The notes under the pieces are model-generated. The model was not told the DNA's origin and did not search any database. It saw only the letters and a program-made list of their open reading frames with translations. A DNA stretch of 10,676 nt from Armatimonadota bacterium (GTDB taxonomy: Bacteria; Armatimonadota; Armatimonadia; Armatimonadales; Armatimonadaceae). Each line of letters starts with the position of its first letter. Position 1 is the stretch's first letter. Position numbers and translations under genes: made by a program. Positions 6,129 to 10,676 of this stretch are shown here, piece after piece. Location of the stretch: NCBI GenBank assembly GCA_014380985.1, contig JACMIU010000193.1, positions 1-10,676 on the forward strand, in the 5' to 3' direction.

Positions 6129-6551
6129 ATGGAAGTAGCAAGCGAATCCCAAACGTCCACCTACACGGTGCAAGAGGCGGCAACGCAAACCGGTTTAACC
6201 ACACATACCCTACGCTATTACGAGCGTATCGGTCTGCTTGACGCACCGACACGCGCCCCCGGCAGCGGACACCGCGTGTATCACGACGCCGACCTGCGCC
6301 GGGTGCAGTTTCTCAAGCGGCTACGCACGACCGGTATGTCGGTTCGGGAAATGCGGCGTTTCGTCGCGCTGTACCGATTGGGCGATAGCACGCTCGGTGA
6401 ACGGGAGAAACTGCTTGCCGATCATCGGTGCGTGGTGCTGGCGCAGATCGGCGAACTGCAGGAAGCGGTTGCCGCCATCGAATACAAAATCGCTTCGTAT
6501 CACGAAATCGGAACGGCGACGTACTGGACGGATAAGGAAAACAAACAATGA
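6129..6551 (+). CDS. MerR-family transcriptional regulator of the downstream aldo/keto reductase
   Basis: This is a 140-residue one-component regulator. Residues 11-80 are a MerR winged helix-turn-helix: 'YTVQEAATQTGLTTHTLRYY' then 'ERIGLL' and 'HRVYHDADLRRVQFLKRLR'. Residues about 86-125 form the long dimerisation helix, which ends in 'IEYKIASYHEI' as in small MerR regulators paired with aldo/keto reductases. There is no separate effector domain and only one Cys (Cys101), located in the dimer helix rather than where the NmlR/AdhR type has its sensing Cys, so the inducer is unclear. The start at 6129 is chosen because the promoter's expected transcript start falls there; an ATG at 6123 would add two residues and overlaps the promoter's end. 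A GTG at 6102 lies inside the operator and is rejected. The stop overlaps the reductase start (ATGA), so the two form an operon. Confidence 0.93.
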   Translation: MEVASESQTSTYTVQEAATQTGLTTHTLRYYERIGLLDAPTRAPGSGHRVYHDADLRRVQFLKRLRTTGMSVREMRRFVALYRLGDSTLGEREKLLADHRCVVLAQIGELQEAVAAIEYKIASYHEIGTATYWTDKENKQ

Positions 6552-7540
6552 GCATGGAAAAGCGAGAGTTGGGCAAGTCGGGGCTGATGGTTTCGGCGCA
6601 AGGCTTGGGCTGTATGGGAATGTCGGAGTTTTACGGAGGGCTTGACGACGCCGAAAGTATCGCCACGATTCACCACGCCTTAGACCTCGGCGTGACGTTT
6701 TTGGACACCGCCGATATGTACGGCGTGGGAAGGAACGAGGAATTAATTGGTAAAGCGATTCACGACCGGCGCGGCGAAGTCGTCCTTGCCACGAAGTTTG
6801 CCAACGTGCGCGGCGAGGACGGCGCGTTTTTGGGCGTTTCCGGCAAGCCGGAGTATGTGCGCGAAGCGTGTGACGCGAGTTTGAAACGCCTCGGTATTGA
6901 CGTGATTGACCTGTACTACCAGCACCGCGTAGACCCCGAAACGCCGATTGAGGACACCGTGGGCGCGATGGCGGAACTGGTAAAAGCCGGAAAGGTGCGT
7001 TATCTCGGCTTATCGGAAGCATCCCCGGCGACGATTCGCCGCGCCGCGAAAATCCACCCGATTGCCGCGCTTCAGACCGAATACTCGCTGTGGAGCCGTG
7101 AGCCGGAAGACGAGATTTTGCCGACGTGCCGCGAACTCGGTATCGGCTTCGTGCCGTATTCGCCGCTCGGACGCGGCTTTTTGACCGGGCAAATCAAGTC
7201 GCCGGACGATTTCGAGGAAGGCGATTACCGCCGCAACGCGCCGCGCTTTCAAGGTGAAAACTTTCAAAGGAATCTCGAACTGGTGAAAAAAATCGGAGTA
7301 CTCGCCGCGCAAAAGGGCATCACGGCAAGCCAACTCGCGCTCGCTTGGGTCGCCGCGCAGGGCAAAGACATCGTGCCGATTCCCGGCACGAAGCGACGCA
7401 AATACTTAGATGAGAATGCCGCCGCCGCGAACGTCGTTCTAACCGAAGCGGAACTCGCGGAAATTAGCGACGCCCTGCCGCAGGGTAGCGCGGCGGGCGG
7501 ACGATACCCGGAAGCGAACATGAGGTTCATTGACAAGTAG
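6548..7540 (+). CDS. Aldo/keto reductase
   Basis: NADPH-dependent oxidoreductase of 330 residues with a complete aldo/keto reductase fold. It reduces aldehydes or ketones; the substrate is not predictable. The catalytic tetrad is Asp53 and Tyr58 (in 'FLDTADMYG'), Lys83 (in 'VVLATKF') and His126 (in 'LYYQHRVD'). The cofactor-binding end 'PIPGTKRRKYLDEN' is typical of the family related to plant auxin-induced and YakC-like enzymes (AKR13-type), and its Arg/Lys residues favour NADPH. ATG 6548 is chosen because AAGGA (6534-6538) lies 9 nt upstream and because it overlaps the merR stop by 4 nt; an ATG at 6554 is possible. The context is an autoregulated MerR operon, so expression probably responds to a reactive carbonyl or similar stress. 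It ends at a compound inverted repeat. Confidence 0.96.
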   Translation: MSMEKRELGKSGLMVSAQGLGCMGMSEFYGGLDDAESIATIHHALDLGVTFLDTADMYGVGRNEELIGKAIHDRRGEVVLATKFANVRGEDGAFLGVSGKPEYVREACDASLKRLGIDVIDLYYQHRVDPETPIEDTVGAMAELVKAGKVRYLGLSEASPATIRRAAKIHPIAALQTEYSLWSREPEDEILPTCRELGIGFVPYSPLGRGFLTGQIKSPDDFEEGDYRRNAPRFQGENFQRNLELVKKIGVLAAQKGITASQLALAWVAAQGKDIVPIPGTKRRKYLDENAAAANVVLTEAELAEISDALPQGSAAGGRYPEANMRFIDK

Positions 7541-7552
7541 CGTAGCCCCGGC

Positions 7553-7594
7553 GCGGGAGCGAAAACCGGTTTTCGCTCCCGCTAAGCGGGAGCG
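7553..7594. terminator. Compound inverted repeat between convergent genes (possible bidirectional terminator)
   Basis: Positions 7553-7582 are a perfect 30-bp palindrome with no loop: GCGGGAGCGAAAACC followed by its exact reverse complement. Overlapping it, CGCTCCCGC (7574-7582), TAA and GCGGGAGCG (7586-7594) form a second perfect 9-bp hairpin. The middle arm can pair with either outer arm, so the two structures exclude each other. It lies between the convergent aldo/keto reductase and acyltransferase genes, and the acyltransferase stop (7582-7584) falls partly in the small loop. There is no terminal T-run on either strand apart from the internal AAAACCGGTTTT. Intrinsic termination is therefore plausible but not canonical. 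Confidence 0.7.
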
Positions 7595-8652
7595 TCAACG
7601 GGCGGCTTCGGCTTCTGGTAGGGGAAGAAACGCTTTAGTTCGTTGACGGGGTTTTCCAGCAGGAACCATGACGCGGTGGCAATAATTATCGTTGCGATTA
7701 AAACAGCCCCGGTCATCACAAAATGCATCCCACCGGTACTGGAGCGGGAAAGAACAAACAAAAAGTTATGATACAGGTACAGACCATAACTGATTTGCCC
7801 CAGAAAAACGAACGGTTTCCACGACAAAAAGCGTTGCAAGGCGGGCATCCGGTCGTTCCACAAAGACAGTAGCAGTGCGGCGACTCCGATGGACAGAGTG
7901 AGCGGCAAAACTACCTCCTTCAAAAACAAGGTGAACGGCAACGAAAAAGCGTATGCCACCATGATAATTAGCGAAGCCGCTCCGCAAACCGTGCCTGCCC
8001 GCAGTAATCGCGGGGCGGTGACGCCGAGAAACGAGCCGTTTCTTTGCACGATAGCGGTGATTACCCCGACCATCATCACGTCGAACTGCATAAACGACAG
8101 ATATTCCAAGCGCGGTTGATGCCACCAAACGGCATTTAGCAAGCGGCATGCGGTGACAAGCACCAACAACGCCACGGTTCCCCTTGCTAAGTTTTTGAGC
8201 GAAACCGACAGTAGCACCAGAGGAATCAACAGATAAAAATGTTCCTCAACGCACAATGTCCAAAGATGGGTTTGCGAGTCTATTTGTGCGCCGGTGAAAA
8301 ACAGGTAGAAGTTCGTCAGATACAGGGCGTGATACGACAGGAGATAAAGGCGATCACTGTTTTGCAGATGAAGGATGCCCAACACGAAAAGCGACAGCAA
8401 CAAAAAATAATAAACCGGGAAAATACGTAGCGAACGACGAATATAGAACGTGCGTAAGCGATCCCAAAGGGGAATCGTGGCTTGTTCGCGTTGCGAAAGG
8501 AGGATTCCACCGATTAAGAAGCCGGACAGGACGAAGAAAACTTGTACGCCGTAACTACCGAAATAGAAAAGGGAAGAGTTCGCATGAAAGAGAAACACGC
8601 CCAAAAAAGCAAACCAGCGCAACCCATCCAGTGCGGTGTTGTGTTTTTTCAT
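7582..8652 (-). CDS. Acyltransferase 3 family integral membrane protein
   Basis: Membrane-bound O-acyltransferase of the OafA/YrhL (Acyltransferase 3) type, 356 residues. Such proteins acylate extracytoplasmic sugars such as O-antigen, exopolysaccharide or peptidoglycan; the substrate here cannot be told. The family's N-terminal 'LDGLR...FH' contains the R-X10-H motif (Arg12, His23), followed by 'GVQVFFVLSGFLIGG' and the loop 'RSLRIFPVYYF'. About ten hydrophobic helices run through the protein, and the C-terminus is a short basic, Pro-rich cytoplasmic tail with no SGNH domain. The ATG at 8652 has no good Shine-Dalgarno sequence. A TTG at 8670, preceded by GGAG (8682-8685) at 11 nt, would add six residues and is a real alternative. 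It follows hemB on the same strand by about 80 nt. Confidence 0.93.
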   Translation of the reverse strand: MKKHNTALDGLRWFAFLGVFLFHANSSLFYFGSYGVQVFFVLSGFLIGGILLSQREQATIPLWDRLRTFYIRRSLRIFPVYYFLLLSLFVLGILHLQNSDRLYLLSYHALYLTNFYLFFTGAQIDSQTHLWTLCVEEHFYLLIPLVLLSVSLKNLARGTVALLVLVTACRLLNAVWWHQPRLEYLSFMQFDVMMVGVITAIVQRNGSFLGVTAPRLLRAGTVCGAASLIIMVAYAFSLPFTLFLKEVVLPLTLSIGVAALLLSLWNDRMPALQRFLSWKPFVFLGQISYGLYLYHNFLFVLSRSSTGGMHFVMTGAVLIATIIIATASWFLLENPVNELKRFFPYQKPKPPVDAPA

Positions 8653-8671
8653 GGAGATGTTTTCGCTCAAT

Positions 8672-8697
8672 CGGGCGGTGGCTCCGCCCCCCGCCCG
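8672..8697. repeat. GC-rich inverted repeat between hemB and the acyltransferase gene
   Basis: CGGGCGG (8672-8678) pairs exactly with CCGCCCG (8691-8697) across a 12-nt loop, or GGGCGG (8673-8678) with CCGCCC (8684-8689) across 5 nt. It lies in the leader between the hemB stop and the acyltransferase start and contains the GGAG that would serve the TTG start. No T-run follows on the minus strand, so it is more likely an mRNA structure affecting the downstream start, or a partial terminator, than a full terminator. Confidence 0.4.
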
Positions 8698-8733
8698 TTA
8701 TCATAAGCGAGGGAGTAGGAAAACGCAAACGGT

Positions 8734-9720
8734 TTAGATGGTTGCGTCCTCCGAAAGCCACCGTGCCGCCTCCCGCGCATGGTATGTCAAGATAATGTCC
8801 GCCCCGGCGCGTTTGATGCTCGTTAGTGCTTCCAAAACGGTGCGCTTTTCGTCGAGCAAACCGCGCTCGGCGGCAACTTTCACCATCGCGTACTCGCCGG
8901 AAACGTTGTATGCGGCGACGGGAACGTTCACCGCCTCGCGCACGTCGCGGATGATGTCGAGATACGCCAGCGCGGGTTTGACCATCACCATGTCCGCGCC
9001 CTCGGCGATGTCAATCAGTACCTCGCGTATCGCCTCGCGCCGGTTCGCGCCGTCCATCTGGTACGAGCGGCGGTCACCGAAACCGGGAGTAGATCCCACG
9101 GCATCGCGGAACGGCCCGTAGAACGCCGAAGCGTACTTCGCGGCATACGATAGAATCGGCGTGTCGGGGAAGCCCTCGGTGTCAAGGGCGGCGCGAATCG
9201 CTCCGACGCGCCCGTCCATCATGTCCGAAGGCGCAACAATATCCGCGCCCGCCTCGGCGTGACTGACGGCGACGCGGGACAGTAGCGGCAGGGTCGGATC
9301 GTTCAGCACCGATGTGCCGCTCACCACGCCGCAGTGACCGTGGTCGGTGTATTCGCACAAACAAACGTCGGTGATAACTAACAGTTCGGGCAGTTCGCGC
9401 TTCAAAAGGCGCACGGATTGTTGCACCGCGCCTTCCGCGCTCCAGCCTTCGGAACCTTCGGCGTCCTTCGCATCGGGAATACCGAATAATAGCACGGCGC
9501 GGATTCCCTCCCCCATCGCCGCCTCGCACTCAGTAAGGAGCGTGTCGGGCGAAAAATGAAACAGCCCCGGCAGAGAGGCGATGGGCGTCTTGATGCCGCT
9601 TCCGTTTCGCACGAACAACGGGTAGACGAAATCGGTGGCATCGAGTACGGTTTCGCGCACGAGGGAACGCAGGGCAGGAGACGAGCGAAGGCGGCGGGGG
9701 CGAACGGCAAAAGAAGTCAT
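8734..9720 (-). CDS. hemB: Porphobilinogen synthase (delta-aminolevulinic acid dehydratase)
   Basis: HemB condenses two 5-aminolevulinate molecules to porphobilinogen in tetrapyrrole (haem) synthesis in the cytosol. The 328-residue protein has the normal family length. The Schiff-base lysines are Lys195 (in 'SYAAKYASAFYGPFRDA') and Lys248 (in 'MVMVKPALAY'). The metal site is the cysteine form, Cys120, Cys122 and Cys130 in 'DVCLCEYTDHGHCGVV', so this is the zinc-dependent type rather than the Asp-rich magnesium type. The ATG at 9720 gives 'RPRRLRSSPALR', aligned with the usual N-terminus; a longer frame to 9759 would add a non-conserved extension. No Shine-Dalgarno sequence precedes the ATG, but TACACT does (9727-9732), so the mRNA may be leaderless. 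Its neighbours are the prepilin-like gene upstream and an acyltransferase downstream, neither related to haem. Confidence 0.98.
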   Translation of the reverse strand: MTSFAVRPRRLRSSPALRSLVRETVLDATDFVYPLFVRNGSGIKTPIASLPGLFHFSPDTLLTECEAAMGEGIRAVLLFGIPDAKDAEGSEGWSAEGAVQQSVRLLKRELPELLVITDVCLCEYTDHGHCGVVSGTSVLNDPTLPLLSRVAVSHAEAGADIVAPSDMMDGRVGAIRAALDTEGFPDTPILSYAAKYASAFYGPFRDAVGSTPGFGDRRSYQMDGANRREAIREVLIDIAEGADMVMVKPALAYLDIIRDVREAVNVPVAAYNVSGEYAMVKVAAERGLLDEKRTVLEALTSIKRAGADIILTYHAREAARWLSEDATI

Positions 9721-9726
9721 GGTTTT

Positions 9727-9732
9727 AGTGTA
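9727..9732 (-). promoter_or_regulatory. -10 box (TACACT) directly ahead of the hemB ATG
   Basis: On the minus strand TACACT matches the sigma70 -10 consensus at four of six positions and ends 6 nt before the ATG at 9720. The predicted transcript start, about 7 nt on, coincides with the A of the ATG. The -35 position holds only a T-rich TTTTTC, so the promoter is tentative. It lies in the 43-bp gap after the prepilin-like gene. Confidence 0.4.
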
Positions 9733-9763
9733 CCGCGATTTCTCGGCACGAAAAACCATTTCT

Positions 9764-10645
9764 CTACTCTGCGAACCACCGCGTCACGCTTGTAGCAAAT
9801 GCCGCGCCCACATTTTTGCACGGCATGGTTCCGACCTCGGTGGTTATCACCGCGTCGGGGTCGGCGCACCAGTTGGCGTACTGTGTAGGGTCACGCGGCA
9901 GGGCAACGCGGTTGCTTCCGGTGGTAGAAAACCCCCCGCGAAAGCGTACCGGCTTCGCGTGACCATCCATGTAAATCATGCTGAAGCATCCGCCATGTTG
10001 CAACCGGCTGTTTCGGTCGCCGGAAAATCGGCTCAAAACGCTGTCGGCGGAAATCGTGTACCACGTAGTGTCGTGTGTGTCGCCAAACGCCCATGTGCTG
10101 GCGGGGGCGAGAACATCGGCGAGCGGTCTGCCCAAAGCGCGGGCGTAATTCCCTGCCATGCTGGTTTCGTAAGCGTCGAGAAGTCCACCGCTTTTTCGGT
10201 TCGCGTAAAAGTTTTGCGACGGACCCCAATTGTAGCCATAGCCGATGCACGGTTTATTGGCGGAAGCAATGCTCACGGAACCGTCCGACGCGCCGCAGAT
10301 ATTCTCGTCGCGGTCAGGACAGAACAAGACGCGCTGACTTTTTAGGTACGGTTGTAAAAGCGCGGAAACGTCCGTATAAACGCCGGTGGACAGTTTCGAG
10401 TAGGGGGTTGGGGTTAGTTCGTCGAAGTCTTGCAGGTACATCATCATCGCCGTGCCAATCTGCTTAGCATTATTCATACACGCGGTTCGGCGGGCGTTGC
10501 CGCGAATCGTGGCGAAAGTGGGAAACAATATCGCGGCGAGCAAGGCGATGATGGCAACCACAACGAGTAGTTCGATGAGTGTGAAGGCGTTTCCGCGAAA
10601 ACGAAGTTTTCCGTTTCCGCGAAAACGAAGTTTTTGGCGTGGCAC
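9764..10645 (-). CDS. DUF1559 prepilin-like (type II/IV pseudopilin-type) protein; 5' end uncertain
   Basis: Prepilin-type surface or secreted protein of about 293 residues, of the DUF1559 family whose members are numerous in Armatimonadota and Planctomycetes; the exact role is unknown. The basic leader ends at Ala20|Phe21, followed by FTLIELLVVV with Glu25 at mature position +5, as prepilin peptidase substrates require; position -1 is Ala instead of the usual Gly. The hydrophobic stalk covers residues 21-44, followed by 'CMNNAKQIGTAMMMYLQDFDE'. The H-X9-DG motif is His217 to Asp227-Gly228. The globular part contains several Cys residues that may form disulfides. The start given is a GTG at 10645 without a Shine-Dalgarno sequence. 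The frame stays open to the window edge (10676), so the true start may lie beyond it. The leader contains a duplicated 8-residue unit. hemB follows after 43 bp. Confidence 0.85.
   Translation of the reverse strand: MPRQKLRFRGNGKLRFRGNAFTLIELLVVVAIIALLAAILFPTFATIRGNARRTACMNNAKQIGTAMMMYLQDFDELTPTPYSKLSTGVYTDVSALLQPYLKSQRVLFCPDRDENICGASDGSVSIASANKPCIGYGYNWGPSQNFYANRKSGGLLDAYETSMAGNYARALGRPLADVLAPASTWAFGDTHDTTWYTISADSVLSRFSGDRNSRLQHGGCFSMIYMDGHAKPVRFRGGFSTTGSNRVALPRDPTQYANWCADPDAVITTEVGTMPCKNVGAAFATSVTRWFAE
10588..10635. repeat. 24-bp tandem direct repeat in the prepilin leader
   Basis: Two adjacent 24-bp units (10588-10611 and 10612-10635) differ only at the last base (C or T on the plus strand). 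On the minus strand each encodes eight residues, KLRFRGNG then KLRFRGNA, in frame, directly before the FTLIE cleavage site. Each unit also holds a short inverted repeat, AAAAC-GAA-GTTTT. The near-perfect match indicates recent tandem duplication, and copy-number change would only lengthen or shorten the leader. Confidence 0.85.
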
Positions 10646-10676
10646 GCGACGGGTCGGGCGCGAGGGGGCGAGAGGA

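Noticed and set aside
6129..6551. Thiol-sensing NmlR/AdhR-type regulator
   Set aside because: The only Cys (101) is in the dimerisation helix rather than at the sensing position I recall for that type, so redox sensing is not supported.
6321..7022. 233-codon minus-strand open frame across merR and the reductase gene
   Set aside because: It is antisense to two well-supported genes and its translation is Arg/Pro/Ser-rich without domain features.
9721..9759. Longer hemB start at 9759
   Set aside because: The extra 13 residues are not part of the conserved HemB N-terminus, which begins naturally at MTSFAVRPRRLR, and the candidate -10 box lies within this stretch.

Overview
The window is bacterial and gene-dense. 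The best guess at phylum is Armatimonadota or a close relative. The main clue is the prepilin-like DUF1559 protein at the right end: it has an FTLIELLVV N-terminus, an H-X9-DG motif and a 'KQIGTAMMMYLQDFDE' stretch, a style typical of Armatimonadota and also present in Planctomycetes and Verrucomicrobia/Lentisphaerae. The coding sequence is GC-rich with even codon use, and I see no tRNA, rRNA, insertion sequence, phage gene or CRISPR array. The phylum call is inference.

Layout, left to right. (1) 1-3141, minus strand: topA (DNA topoisomerase I with four C-terminal zinc ribbons), followed through a 4-nt ATGA overlap by an exported DUF2059-FKBP fusion that runs off the left edge. (2) 3142-3263: a short divergent intergenic region with a perfect hairpin, leading on the plus strand to a DarT-like (DUF4433) ADP-ribosyltransferase-fold gene (3264-3917) with no DarG antitoxin beside it. 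(3) 3927-6002, minus strand: a tight cluster in the order cytosolic FKBP, unknown lipoprotein, FKBP lipoprotein, Pro/Thr-linker FKBP lipoprotein. (4) 6092-7540, plus strand: a textbook MerR-type promoter with a 19-bp spacer and a central dyad, driving a merR-family regulator and an overlapping aldo/keto reductase gene. (5) 7553-7594: a compound inverted repeat between convergent genes. (6) 7582-10676, minus strand: DUF1559 prepilin-like protein, hemB (zinc-type porphobilinogen synthase) and an acyltransferase-3 membrane protein.

How the genes work together. The window contains four FKBP-type peptidyl-prolyl isomerases placed in different compartments: one cytosolic, one with a cleavable signal peptide and two lipoproteins. 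Two of them are near-identical over the front half of the FKBP domain, which points to recent duplication. This suggests heavy investment in folding of proline-rich or exported proteins. The merR-AKR pair looks like an autoregulated carbonyl/aldehyde stress module. hemB, topA and the AKR are ordinary housekeeping or stress enzymes.

The most interesting signals are the four-FKBP set with its DUF2059 fusion and embedded unknown lipoprotein, the orphan DarT-like gene behind a palindrome, several genes whose best -10 element puts the transcript start at or within a few bases of the start codon (possible leaderless mRNAs), an in-frame 24-bp tandem duplication in the prepilin leader, and the three-armed repeat that holds a stop codon in a hairpin loop. 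I did not find a clearly new multi-gene defence or biosynthetic system.
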